A DNA stretch of 31,736 nt from Gemmatimonadaceae bacterium. GTDB lineage: Bacteria > Latescibacterota > UBA2968 > UBA8231. Location of the stretch: contig PBSR01000170.1 in NCBI GenBank assembly GCA_002726335.1, positions 1-31,736 on the forward strand, read 5' to 3'. Below, in pieces: positions 23,988 to 31,736 of this stretch. The notes below the pieces were generated by a model. The model saw only the letters and a list, made by a program, of their open reading frames with translations. It was not told where the DNA came from and did no database searches. The position numbers and the translations under genes were made by a program. Within the stretch, counting starts at the first letter, position 1; each line of letters starts with the position of its first letter.

Positions 23988-24002
23988 GCAAGAGTGGTGC
24001 CA
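23988..24002 (-). promoter_or_regulatory. sigma-54 (-24/-12) promoter of the LPP20/CsgG envelope operon
   Basis: On the minus strand the site reads TGGCACCACTCTTGC: TGGCAC, five bases, TTGC, with exactly ten bases between the invariant GG and GC. It is oriented toward the lipoprotein gene, placing transcription start near 23976, about 38 bp before the ATG. It was the only strict match I found when scanning the window for TGGCAC and its complement. A sigma-54 activator gene lies directly on the other side of this region. Confidence 0.8.
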
Positions 24003-24106
24003 GGGAATCATCTGAACGGCGTAAAGATTCATAACATATTGTGAAAACGCCGGTTACGGTCTCTGCTTCGTATCATCTACACATGGCTCTTGCTTGAACT
24101 GTGGAA

Positions 24107-24150
24107 TTGCGCAATATTGCGTGGTGTTGCGTATAGTTTGCGCGGCGCAA
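24107..24150. promoter_or_regulatory. helically phased TTGCG repeat array, candidate activator-binding (enhancer) site
   Basis: TTGCG occurs at 24107, 24117, 24127 and 24138, i.e. at 10-, 10- and 11-bp steps, all on the same face of the helix. The array also contains palindromes: CGCAATATTGCG at 24110-24121 and TTGCGC-G-GCGCAA at 24138-24150. It lies roughly 105-160 bp upstream of the sigma-54 promoter at 23988, the usual enhancer distance. The octamer TTGCGCAA at 24107-24114 recurs at 23984-23991, over the -12 element. Confidence 0.6.
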
Positions 24151-24222
24151 GCGGCCGGACAGGTGGCGAGACCTGGACCACGGTTTGCGTAGGCCCTGTG
24201 CAGGGAACCCTGGAGACTTGTG

Positions 24223-26205
24223 ATGACACAGATCGAACCAACGGGCCCGGAGCCACCCCTGCTACAGCGATTGCGCCGTGCGACTCAGACCAGCGGCCTG
24301 CATGTCGATCCGACGACGCCGCTGGGGACGGGGGGATTCATCGTCACCAACCGGTTGGCACAGACAACGGTCCGCTATCTGAGCGGTGTCGAACCGGAAA
24401 TGGGGCAGCGACTCTCAGAGGAGCTTCGCGGGCTCGGCAGTCCGGATGAGCACGATCTGCTGCTGCAGGAACGGGGGTATACCTATTTCCATGTGGTGCA
24501 GTTCCTCTACGAGTGGGCCCGGCACTACTCGCAGCGTCCTGACCCGGAGCATTTCTGCTATCGCATGGGCGCCGGGGGCGGCGGCGTCGAAGTGCGTCCC
24601 CATACAGAGGTGAGTGGCCTGCTGCAGGTCATGCTCACCGCTCTGCCGCAAGGTGACGACGCCCGCCAGCTCGGTGCCATGATGTCTTTCATGGCGCCGG
24701 TCATCGTCGGCCAGGTATTCTCCCGCGAGCTAATCCAGCTGCACACCGAGGCAAACGGGCCCAACGGCATTCGCATGACGCTGGAATACTCCCGGCCCGA
24801 AGAGCTGCGCGACTCTCTGCGTCCGTACGATCTGGCCGAAGACCTGGGTACTCTGTTCTACAACACGGCCATGCATGTTCAGGGCACTGCACGTCTGGGC
24901 TGGACGACGTTTGCCCGGGATTCTGGCCGCGTTGTCGACATGGGGACACCGGTCCACCAGCTGTCCGCCACCGAGCAGGGCGCGGTCCGCCAGCGGCTTC
25001 GGTGTTCGTGGGATGTGCAGTGGGAGCCGACGGTACAGCTGCGGCGCCTGAGCCAGGCCGAGGAGATTCTCGAGCGGGGACAGACGATCTACGAGGCCCT
25101 CTACCGCAAGGATCTGCAGTATTACCTGCAACGGATCCAGACTCTGGAAGTACGACTGCAGCAACTGGAGGAGGGTGGACGTTTTCACGAACTGGTCGGC
25201 CGTTCGGCGCGCATGCACCAGTTGTTTCAGTTGATCGAACAGGTCGCAGAATCGGACCTCACGATCATGGTGCGCGGCGAGTCCGGTACGGGCAAAGAGC
25301 TCGTAGCTCGCGCCATTCACCAGAGCAGCCCCCGGCAGGAGGGACCCTTCGTTCCGGTGAACTGTGCCGCCTTCACCGAGACGTTGCTCGAGAGCGAGCT
25401 GTTCGGGCACGAGAAGGGCTCCTTCACCGGCGCCGACGAGACCAAACCCGGTCGTTTCGAGATGGCCGACGGTGGGACGCTGTTCCTCGACGAGGTGGGC
25501 GACATCCCCATGACGACACAGGTGAAGCTGCTCAGAGCCCTCGAGAGTCGGAGTTTCGAGCGGGTCGGTGGCACCCGCTCGTTACGCGTGGATGTGCGTA
25601 TCGTGGCCGCCACCAACCGTGATCTCGAGGAGCTGATCGGAAGCGGTGCCTTCCGCGAAGATCTCTACTTCCGTCTCAATGTGGTACCCGTGCGGCTGCC
25701 GGCATTGCGCGAACACACCGAGGACATTCCGCAGCTGGCCCAACTCTTCCTGCAGCAGCTTTCAGAGCGAGACGGCAAGGACCACCGTGGGCTGACGAGG
25801 GGAGCTATCGATCGGCTGCTGAGCTATTCGTGGCCGGGTAACATCCGCGAGCTACGCAACGTCATCGAGCGAGCTGCCGTGGTGTATGCCAGCGAACCCA
25901 TCCTGAAGGAGGGGGATGTGGCGCGTGCCCTGGGCCTGCAGGAACAGAAGGCAGCCGTCGTCGAGTTGAACTCACGACAGCAGCTGCTGTTGAGTTGCCT
26001 GTCCGAGGACCCAGGCAGTACGATCGATGATCTGCTGGGACGTGTGGCGGTCACCAACGGTGGCGGTGGCCGTTCGCGGCGGACGTTACAGAACGATCTG
26101 CGGCGGCTGGCGGAGCTGGGGTACGCCAAGTGGATGAAGGAAGGCCCGACGCGGCGCTACTCAGCGACGCCGGAGGGTGAGGGTCGGCTGGACGAGATGA
26201 ACTGA
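24223..26205 (+). CDS. sigma-54-dependent transcriptional activator (AAA+ enhancer-binding protein) with unrecognised sensor domain
   Basis: About 660 aa. The central AAA+ domain (roughly 325-565) has Walker A GESGTGKE (~352-359), the sigma-54-contacting loop as GSFTGA (~399-404, a variant of GAFTGA), Walker B LFLDE (~420-424) and the SWPGNIREL arginine-finger-side motif. The N-terminal ~285 residues contain no receiver, GAF or PAS signature that I can see; a coiled coil (about 285-320) links it to the AAA+ domain. The C-terminus is a winged-helix-like segment ([19 protein letters not shown]) instead of the usual Fis helix-turn-helix. ATG 24223 is preferred over GTG 24220 because of GGAG at 24212-24215. 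Divergent from an operon with a sigma-54 promoter, it is the probable activator of that operon. Confidence 0.88.
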   Translation: MTQIEPTGPEPPLLQRLRRATQTSGLHVDPTTPLGTGGFIVTNRLAQTTVRYLSGVEPEMGQRLSEELRGLGSPDEHDLLLQERGYTYFHVVQFLYEWARHYSQRPDPEHFCYRMGAGGGGVEVRPHTEVSGLLQVMLTALPQGDDARQLGAMMSFMAPVIVGQVFSRELIQLHTEANGPNGIRMTLEYSRPEELRDSLRPYDLAEDLGTLFYNTAMHVQGTARLGWTTFARDSGRVVDMGTPVHQLSATEQGAVRQRLRCSWDVQWEPTVQLRRLSQAEEILERGQTIYEALYRKDLQYYLQRIQTLEVRLQQLEEGGRFHELVGRSARMHQLFQLIEQVAESDLTIMVRGESGTGKELVARAIHQSSPRQEGPFVPVNCAAFTETLLESELFGHEKGSFTGADETKPGRFEMADGGTLFLDEVGDIPMTTQVKLLRALESRSFERVGGTRSLRVDVRIVAATNRDLEELIGSGAFREDLYFRLNVVPVRLPALREHTEDIPQLAQLFLQQLSERDGKDHRGLTRGAIDRLLSYSWPGNIRELRNVIERAAVVYASEPILKEGDVARALGLQEQKAAVVELNSRQQLLLSCLSEDPGSTIDDLLGRVAVTNGGGGRSRRTLQNDLRRLAELGYAKWMKEGPTRRYSATPEGEGRLDEMN

Positions 26206-26222
26206 GGCGGAAGGCCAAAGTT

Positions 26223-27212
26223 ATGAACAGCGAGAAGAGGGAAAAGCAGTCGAAGCTGAAGTTCTCGGTCAACATTCCACCCAAGGCCACGGACGATGAG
26301 CTTCGGTTTGCCAGGCAACTGGGTGTCGAGTGTGTATTCACCTGGGTTGCCGAAGATCAGGCGGATGCGGAATCCCTGACCGTCCTCCGCCAACGAGTGG
26401 TCGACGCCGGCCTGACGCTCCACAACGTCGGCAGTATGGGCCTCGGCAAGTGCGACAAGATCCAGCTCGCCTTGCCGGAGCGGGACAAGAAGATCGACGA
26501 GTTCAAGCAGTTCCTGCGAAACCTGTCCAGCGCGGGGATCCACGTCACCACGTTCACGTGGGAGCAGGCGGGCGTGTGGAGCTCCAAGGAGCAATCCCAA
26601 AGCCGCCAGGCTGCCGCACGGCGAGTGGAGATGGACGAGCTCAACGCGCGTCCGTTCACACACGGGCGGGAGTACTCCGAAGAGGAAGTCTGGGACAACT
26701 TCACCTACTTCATGCGCGAGATCATCCCTGTCGCGGAGGAAACGGATGTCCGCCTTGCCCTCCACCCGAACGACCCGCCGGTTCCCATATTGGGCGGCGT
26801 TCCGTGTCTTGTGCACAGCTTCGACAGCTACAAGCGCGCCTTCGAGATCGCGGGTAGTCCGGCTCTGGGTATGGAATTCTGCACGGGTTGCTGGCTGGAG
26901 GGTGGAAACCTGTTCGGCGACATCGAGGCCGGTCTGCGGTGGTGCAGCGAGCAGAAGCGCATCTGCCTCGTCCACTTCCGCAACGTCAGCGCGCCTTTGC
27001 CGAACTTCACGGAAACGTTCCTCGACAACGGCTACAAGGATATGTACCGCCTGATGAAGATCCTGGTCGAAACGGACTACGACGGCACGGTCACGCTCGA
27101 TCACACGCCCGCCTTCGTGCAGTCTGCGGGTCGTGGCAGCGGTACGGCGTATGCGATCGGCTACATGAGGGCCTTGCTGGAAAGAGCCGAAGCGGAGTGC
27201 TTCCGCGGGTAG
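26223..27212 (+). CDS. mannonate dehydratase-like TIM-barrel enzyme
   Basis: 329 aa resembling UxuA-type D-mannonate dehydratases and sugar-phosphate isomerase/epimerase barrels. Visible metal-site candidates are H181 in LALHPNDPPVPILGG, C220 in EFCTGC, H251 in LVHFRNV, and D293-H294 in TLDHTPAF, the same order as in UxuA. It would convert D-mannonate or a related acid to a 2-keto-3-deoxy acid, the kind of product the aldolase at 1063 could cleave. The start has GGAAGG upstream and follows the activator gene by 17 bp on the same strand, so co-transcription is possible. It is shorter than typical UxuA, so a related specificity should be allowed for. Confidence 0.78.
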   Translation: MNSEKREKQSKLKFSVNIPPKATDDELRFARQLGVECVFTWVAEDQADAESLTVLRQRVVDAGLTLHNVGSMGLGKCDKIQLALPERDKKIDEFKQFLRNLSSAGIHVTTFTWEQAGVWSSKEQSQSRQAAARRVEMDELNARPFTHGREYSEEEVWDNFTYFMREIIPVAEETDVRLALHPNDPPVPILGGVPCLVHSFDSYKRAFEIAGSPALGMEFCTGCWLEGGNLFGDIEAGLRWCSEQKRICLVHFRNVSAPLPNFTETFLDNGYKDMYRLMKILVETDYDGTVTLDHTPAFVQSAGRGSGTAYAIGYMRALLERAEAECFRG

Positions 27213-27256
27213 GCGGATCTTCCGCACCAGCACGCCGGATTACGCAGGGCTTGACG

Positions 27257-27275
27257 GATGGTATAGTGATGGTAT
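27257..27275 (+). repeat. 11-bp-phased direct repeat GATGGTAT overlapping the antitoxin start, candidate operator
   Basis: GATGGTAT at 27257-27264 and again at 27268-27275, one helical turn apart, the second overlapping the ATG at 27274. TATAGT at 27262-27267 could be a -10 box for leaderless transcription. Ribbon-helix-helix proteins commonly repress from such phased half-sites. Confidence 0.35.
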
Positions 27276-27513
27276 GAAAGAAATGACGCACAGGACGACC
27301 TTCGCCCTGGACCAGGCAACGGCCATGCGGCTGCGAAGACTGGCCGCCGCGTGGCAGGTGTCGCAGGCAGAAGTGGTGCGCAGAGCCGTATCCATGGCTG
27401 AGACCGCTGGCTCACAGAGCGAGGACGCCGCATCCCTGCTCACCCGGTTGCACAGCTCTGGTGAGGGACTGGTCCGTGAATCGGGGGCTGAGCACAAGAA
27501 CGCGCGCGGCCGG
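27274..27513 (+). pseudogene. ribbon-helix-helix antitoxin-like gene lacking its normal 3' end
   Basis: The first 45 residues (RTTFALDQATAMRLRRLAA then WQVSQAEVVRRAVSMAE) are a clear ribbon-helix-helix DNA-binding domain, and LLTRLHSSGEGL matches the second conserved block of this antitoxin group. After that the expected C-terminal tail and stop are absent: the frame runs on to 28065 through the antisense of the reductase gene. There is no adjacent toxin gene. The likely explanation is loss of the gene's 3' end and partner toxin by deletion, leaving a remnant that might still bind DNA. The end coordinate given is where the opposite-strand gene begins. Confidence 0.6.
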
Positions 27514-28521
27514 TTAACCCAGATGGATCAGGCGCTTGCCGATGTTGTCTCCTGTGAGCATGCCGATGAACGCAGCGGGTGCGTTCTCCAGACCGGCGAC
27601 GATGTCTTCCCGATAGGACAGCTGTCCGGCATCGATCCAGCCGGCCAGCTGCCGCAGCGCCTCGTCGTAGCGTTCGGCGAAGTCGAAGACGAGAAACCCG
27701 CGCATCGTCAGGCGTTTGACGATGAAGTGCCAGGTCTGACGGGGTCCCATCTCAGGGGCGCTCAGGTTATACTGCGAGATCTGGCCACAGACCGAGATGC
27801 GGCCACCCACGTTCATGCGTGGTACAACCGCCTCCGAGATCTCGCCGCCGACGTTGTCGAAGTAGACATCGATGCCGTCCGGGCAGAGCTCGCCCAGAGC
27901 CACGTCGTAGTTGTCGGTATTTTTGTAGTTGAAGGCGCCGGAGAAACCGAGCTCGTCGGTGACGTAGGCCACCTTGGCGTCGCTGCCGGCGATGCCCACG
28001 GCACGACAGCCCTTGAGGCGGGCGATCTGACCGACCAGCGAGCCCACAGCACCGGCGGCACCTGAGACCACGACGGTTTCGCCCGACTGCGGTCGTCCGA
28101 CTTCCAGCAGCCCCATGTAGGCGGTGATTCCCGGCATGCCGAGCACGCCCAGCGACGTGGAGATGGGCGTCAGCGACGGGTCGATCTTGCGGGCATCGTC
28201 GCCGCCGGCCACGCCGTACTCCTGCCAGCCGGTGTTCACTTGCGCGACGTCCCCTTCTTCAAGGTCAGGGTGGCGGGAGGCGACGACATCGCCGACAGCG
28301 CCACCGACCATCACGTCGTCCAGGGCCACGCCTGGCGCGTAGGAGGCACCGGCATTCATCCGGCCGCGCATGTAGGGGTCCAGCGAGAGATAGCGGCACC
28401 GTACGAGGATCTCGCCTTCGCCCGGCTCGGGCACAGGAGCTTCCTCCAGACGGAAGTCGGTCTCCTGTGGCAAACCTGTGGGACGTTGAGCCAGAACAAT
28501 GCGTCGGTTCAGATCGGTCAT
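27514..28521 (-). CDS. MDR-superfamily NADP-dependent oxidoreductase (CurA/prostaglandin-reductase type)
   Basis: 335 aa of the zinc-free medium-chain reductase group that reduces alpha,beta-unsaturated ketones and aldehydes with NADPH. The N-terminus EILVRCRYLSLDPYMRGRM is diagnostic of the leukotriene B4 dehydrogenase/CurA branch, and the nucleotide loop is VSGAAGAVGSLVGQIAR (about 152-168). YFDNVGGEISEAVVPRMNVG and CGQISQYN are further family blocks. Structural zinc cysteines are absent, as expected. GGAGA lies about 9 bp before the ATG at 28521. It follows the DUF6785 gene by 16 bp on the same strand, so both probably belong to one operon with the Old Yellow Enzyme gene. A detoxifying or enone-reducing role is likely. 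Confidence 0.9.
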   Translation of the reverse strand: MTDLNRRIVLAQRPTGLPQETDFRLEEAPVPEPGEGEILVRCRYLSLDPYMRGRMNAGASYAPGVALDDVMVGGAVGDVVASRHPDLEEGDVAQVNTGWQEYGVAGGDDARKIDPSLTPISTSLGVLGMPGITAYMGLLEVGRPQSGETVVVSGAAGAVGSLVGQIARLKGCRAVGIAGSDAKVAYVTDELGFSGAFNYKNTDNYDVALGELCPDGIDVYFDNVGGEISEAVVPRMNVGGRISVCGQISQYNLSAPEMGPRQTWHFIVKRLTMRGFLVFDFAERYDEALRQLAGWIDAGQLSYREDIVAGLENAPAAFIGMLTGDNIGKRLIHLG

Positions 28522-28537
28522 GTCGTCGGTTCTCCAT

Positions 28538-30697
28538 TCAGTTCAGGTCAAAAATGTCGTTGCCAACTCTGCCCGTGAAGTAGTCGATGACGAGCCACGT
28601 ACCGTTGCAGAGCGCTTCCCCCATGATCAGGCCGAGAAAGAAGAACTGACTCCTGCGGTAGGCTGCTGCGCCCCCGAAACGAAGCACTGTTACTTTGATC
28701 GCCCAGGCGATGAGCACGTTGCCCCACACCCTGTCCATCATGGCGTCGTTGCCGCCGATGGGGAAACCGATGGGATGGATGGGCCACCAGGTCAGCCGAT
28801 GCCGGGCCCACATCATCAGCGTCATCGCCATGCCGCCGCCAACTACGAACCCCATCCCTTGCCAGTAGACACCGGCCGGTTCCAGGTTGCGCGCCGCCGT
28901 GTCGAACAGCCGGTTCGGCCCACCCTTGAAGCCCCAGCTGGCCACGTTGATGCCGCCGTGCTCGTGGGCGAGGTGGAAGACCGTCCAGCAGGAACCACAG
29001 GCACCGATAAGGATGGCCAGGCCGATTCCCCAGAGAACAAAGCGGCGGCTGCGCAGGTCCATGGCTTCGATCATCTTCAAGCCGTTGGCCGCCATGCCCA
29101 TGATGAACACACGGATGTCCGACGACCAGATGTACGCCAGCGACAGATTGAAGCCGCCCGCTGCGCCCACGAGGTCCGACCCGAGGCCCATCAAGGTGAG
29201 ATCCGGCGCGATCATCGGCGCGCGCAGGGCGGCCAGCCCGGCTTCGGCGATGATCCGGGTGATGCCGATGAAGATCAGCAGAGCCAGAACGATGAACAGA
29301 CCGGAAACCCACAGCGGTGTTCCCATGAGCCACAGCCAGGCTGTCATGACGAGAACGCCACCTACTAGGCCGAAGACGGCGGCCCGGTACGACATGATCT
29401 CGTCCGAGTCATCCACCTGCGGGGCTCTTCCCAGGGCCTTCATGAAGACGTCGCGCAGGTGTTGCCTGCCGACCCACAGGCCTACGAGAACCATGGCCAG
29501 CAGGGCCCCGCCGCCCTGATAGCCCATCAGGGGTTGATTCGACACACCGTAGGTGATCACCTGATCCGACGTCACGCCGATGAAGTTCAGCAGTTCCCGT
29601 TCCAGGCGGGCAACGAGATAGAAGACCCAGATACCGGCCGCCACCTGGGTGTTGATCAGGTAGGAGAAGCCGATAAGGGAAAAACGGGGGGCGATCGACA
29701 GATCGAGCAGGCCGAAGAGGGTCAGACTGGTGTCGAGATCCAAAGCTGTGACCGAGGTGCTGTAGCGGGACAGTCCCTTCAGTGTACCCAGGCCCATGGG
29801 GACGGCGCAGCCGAGCCACACGGCGCCGTTCTTGAACAGGCCATTCACCAGACCCTTCTCGCTCTCTGCTTCGACCATGGCGAGACCCACTCGCGTCAAC
29901 GGGTAGGGCAGCTTCTCGTGCTCCAGCCACTGTCGGCGCAGGATCACCGCGATACACACCATGCTCACGTAGAGCGCCAGCAGGAAGACGGCCCACCACA
30001 ACAGCGGCTCGATCCAGGCATCGTAGGCGATACCGACGTCGGTTCGTCCGACGCCTTCGAAGAAGGCCCGGTTGCCGTGGCCATCATCAACAATCACTCG
30101 ACGGGTTGGCGAGTGCGGGAGGAGCCTGTCGAGCCAGTCGTTCTCCGGCGAGGCGTAGTAGAAGAACGCCGCCAGCGTCGGCAGTAGCTGTTGACTCATT
30201 CCCATCGTGCACAGCGCCGAGACGATGAGCAACATCACGTACACCATGACGAGCTCTGACCGGTTCAGCGCCAGGCTCGCGTGCCGCCGCGTCTGCCACA
30301 CATTCAGCAGGGCCGAGGCCACGAGGAACGTGGTGATCTGCACCCCCGGCGAATGGGGATCAAGATTGTTCAGGGGCCAGTAGTAGAGCCCATACGAGCC
30401 GACAGACAACACGGCGAGCCCGACGGCCCTCCCCATTCCTCTCGAGGCGACCTTGAAAAAGACATTGAGTCCACCGATGAGGAGCAGGAAGAGGATGATC
30501 GCGCCCGGCGTGCTGAAATCGAAGGCCATGAAGGTGGACTGCATGACCATGTCGACGTACGGCGCACCGGCAGCCAGAAAGAAGCTGAGGAAAGCACCCG
30601 TCCAGACGGCGCGTCCTGACAGACCCCTGCCGCGCAGTACCGACGCATTGCGCTCGGCAACGTGCTCTCGGTACTCCGGGGGCAGGGCTCTGTTCAC
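28538..30697 (-). CDS. large polytopic membrane protein, DUF6785/DUF6784-like
   Basis: 719 aa with roughly 14-16 hydrophobic helices and a soluble loop near 185-225. The opening GRGLSGRAVWTGAFLSFFLA and the interior WLEHEKLPYPLTRVGLAMVE are features of the DUF6785 family of Planctomycetes, Armatimonadetes and Latescibacteria-like bacteria, distantly like oligopeptide transporters; the second half (from about 500) corresponds to DUF6784. Transport is likely but the substrate is unknown. The start is GTG at 30697; no upstream ATG exists before the stop of the Old Yellow Enzyme gene 15 bp away, and internal ATGs would remove the first helix. Position between two reductases suggests it imports their substrate. 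Confidence 0.8.
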   Translation of the reverse strand: MNRALPPEYREHVAERNASVLRGRGLSGRAVWTGAFLSFFLAAGAPYVDMVMQSTFMAFDFSTPGAIILFLLLIGGLNVFFKVASRGMGRAVGLAVLSVGSYGLYYWPLNNLDPHSPGVQITTFLVASALLNVWQTRRHASLALNRSELVMVYVMLLIVSALCTMGMSQQLLPTLAAFFYYASPENDWLDRLLPHSPTRRVIVDDGHGNRAFFEGVGRTDVGIAYDAWIEPLLWWAVFLLALYVSMVCIAVILRRQWLEHEKLPYPLTRVGLAMVEAESEKGLVNGLFKNGAVWLGCAVPMGLGTLKGLSRYSTSVTALDLDTSLTLFGLLDLSIAPRFSLIGFSYLINTQVAAGIWVFYLVARLERELLNFIGVTSDQVITYGVSNQPLMGYQGGGALLAMVLVGLWVGRQHLRDVFMKALGRAPQVDDSDEIMSYRAAVFGLVGGVLVMTAWLWLMGTPLWVSGLFIVLALLIFIGITRIIAEAGLAALRAPMIAPDLTLMGLGSDLVGAAGGFNLSLAYIWSSDIRVFIMGMAANGLKMIEAMDLRSRRFVLWGIGLAILIGACGSCWTVFHLAHEHGGINVASWGFKGGPNRLFDTAARNLEPAGVYWQGMGFVVGGGMAMTLMMWARHRLTWWPIHPIGFPIGGNDAMMDRVWGNVLIAWAIKVTVLRFGGAAAYRRSQFFFLGLIMGEALCNGTWLVIDYFTGRVGNDIFDLN

Positions 30698-30712
30698 CGC
30701 ACTCGCTGTGGA

Positions 30713-31723
30713 CTAGGGATAGATGTCGTTGGCGGCTGCCGAATGATCGACGATCTCGTCGGTGCGATCATCGCGCACCTTGTGGCACCACTCCGCATCA
30801 CTGATCAGGGGCCGTCCGACGGCTACCATGTCGAATTCCCCCTGGTCATACCGCCGCATCAACTCCTTCATGCTCTCGGGACCGGAGCCGCAGAACTGCT
30901 CGGTTACCAATCCCACGTTGCCCACGGTGATCGTCGGCGCACCGGTGAGTTTCCTGGTCCAACCTGCGAGGTTGAGATCGGATTCGCCAGGAAATTCCGG
31001 CAACCAGAAACGCCGTGTGCTGGCATGGAAGATGTTCACGCCGGCGTCCTGAAGCAGACACAGAGCCCGTTCCAGTTCCTGCGGCGTGTGGTACAGTTGA
31101 GCCTCCAGGTCACGAACCGTCCACTGCGAGAAGCGGATGATGATGGGGTAGTCCGGACCGACCTGCTGGCGTATCTCACGCACCAGATCACAGACGTACT
31201 CGATCCTGCCGGCACGCAGGAAGCTGTCCAGCAGATATCCGTGAGCGCCGTGCAGCTCGATGCCGTCAAAGCCGGCGAGCTTGGAGTTCACGGCGCCTCT
31301 GACGAAGGCATCAAACATCAGTTGTTCCTGAGCAGCATCGGCCTTCGGAACCACCTCCACGTCGTCCTCGATCACCGCGGTGGCGGAGATACCCGGACGG
31401 GCAATGGGCCCCTGATGCCACAGCTGGGGAAAGACGTGGGCGCCACCCTCATGTGCCGCCGCCACGACCTGCTGCCAGGCGGCTACCGTGTCGGCGTTGA
31501 TGGCCGGAATGTCGTCGTCGGGAGAGGCCAGAGGATGCTCGATCAGTACACCCTCGGTGATGATAAGGCCAACGCCTCCGGCGGCGCGCCGGCGGTAGTA
31601 CTCGGCCACGGTGCCTGTGGGAGTGTTATTGGGGGATTGCTTCCGTGTCATGGGTGCCATGACCCATCGATTGGACAGCTTCAAACCCTGCATCTCGTAC
31701 GGCTCGAACAATGCTTCCAGCAT
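30713..31723 (-). CDS. NADH:flavin oxidoreductase, Old Yellow Enzyme family, with shortened active-site loop
   Basis: 336-aa FMN-dependent barrel. N-terminal LFEPYEMQGLKLSNRWVMAP followed by MTRKQ, GGVGLIITEG and QLWHQG are family blocks; the substrate-anion pair is H158 and H161 in ELHGAHGYLLDSFL, and TVGNVGL plus MVAVGRPLISD bind the phosphate of FMN. Immediately after DSFL the usual NxRxDxYGG segment is missing: the sequence passes directly to RAGRIEYVCDLVREIRQQVG, about 14 residues shorter than relatives that share the later IIRFSQW and FHASTRRFW blocks. The deletion is in frame, so the protein may still fold, but the active-site lid would change. ATG 31723 has AGGA upstream. First gene of a probable operon with the DUF6785 and MDR genes. 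Confidence 0.87.
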   Translation of the reverse strand: MLEALFEPYEMQGLKLSNRWVMAPMTRKQSPNNTPTGTVAEYYRRRAAGGVGLIITEGVLIEHPLASPDDDIPAINADTVAAWQQVVAAAHEGGAHVFPQLWHQGPIARPGISATAVIEDDVEVVPKADAAQEQLMFDAFVRGAVNSKLAGFDGIELHGAHGYLLDSFLRAGRIEYVCDLVREIRQQVGPDYPIIIRFSQWTVRDLEAQLYHTPQELERALCLLQDAGVNIFHASTRRFWLPEFPGESDLNLAGWTRKLTGAPTITVGNVGLVTEQFCGSGPESMKELMRRYDQGEFDMVAVGRPLISDAEWCHKVRDDRTDEIVDHSAAANDIYP

Positions 31724-31736
31724 CTTACATCCTGTC

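Noticed and set aside
27213..27225. Small inverted repeat GCGGA-TCT-TCCGC after the mannonate dehydratase-like gene as a terminator
   Set aside because: Stem of only five base pairs, loop of three and no following T-tract.
26157..27233. Minus-strand open frame (358 codons) opposite the mannonate dehydratase-like gene
   Set aside because: No domain signatures; the plus-strand frame has the ordered metal-site motifs.

Overview
The window is GC-rich (a little above 60% by eye), gene-dense bacterial DNA. I see no rRNA, tRNA, CRISPR array, insertion sequence or phage gene. The content suggests an uncultivated heterotroph of the Latescibacterota/Poribacteria type: two phytanoyl-CoA dioxygenase-like oxygenases, a one-cysteine sulfatase, a GH20-like secreted hydrolase, an enolase-superfamily dehydratase, a DUF6785/6784-type membrane protein, and a FlgD-type C-terminal domain of the kind that ends large secreted proteins in those groups. 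The taxonomic call is inference.

Layout. 65-2695 (+): a 2-hydroxyacid dehydrogenase, an HpcH/HpaI aldolase and a diacylglycerol-kinase-like protein, tightly packed. 2702-4832: a mandelate racemase/muconate lactonizing-type enzyme divergent from a PhyH oxygenase. 4833-5430 (-): a VapBC module. 5509-8778 (+): two paralogous proteins of unusual build, each preceded by a similar, apparently structured leader. 8795-10905 (+): aldo/keto reductase, cupin and RraA-like operon, followed by an orphan FlgD-like fragment. 11601-17155: secreted GH20-like hydrolase, second PhyH oxygenase, nitrilase with an extra N-terminal domain, and sulfatase. 17180-19561 (+): broken amidohydrolase, small membrane protein and sodium:solute symporter. 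19513-23938 (-): envelope operon of lipoprotein, LPP20-like protein, outer-membrane barrel candidate and CsgG/TolB-like protein. 24223-26205 (+): divergent sigma-54 activator. 26223-31723: mannonate-dehydratase-like enzyme, remnant antitoxin, MDR reductase, DUF6785 membrane protein and Old Yellow Enzyme.

The most unusual content is the pair at 5659-8778. Both proteins join a helical N-terminal domain (known from ankyrin-type proteins) to one or two FliG C-terminal-like repeats and then two MotA cytoplasmic-domain-like repeats, with no membrane segments. They look like soluble chimeras carrying both the rotor-side and stator-side faces of the flagellar motor. Their leaders share several paired elements, one compensatory base-pair change and a possible pseudoknot.

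The second notable system is a regulatory circuit at 23938-24222. A canonical -24/-12 sigma-54 promoter faces the LPP20/CsgG envelope operon. About 105-160 bp upstream of it lies a helically phased array of TTGCG repeats, and a sigma-54 activator is encoded divergently. The envelope operon resembles FlgO/FlgP-type outer-membrane ring components or a CsgG-type complex.

The metabolic genes fit uptake and breakdown of sulfated or acidic carbohydrates: sulfatase and hexosaminidase outside; sugar-acid dehydratases, a 2-keto acid aldolase and oxidoreductases inside. No complete pathway can be assembled from this window alone.
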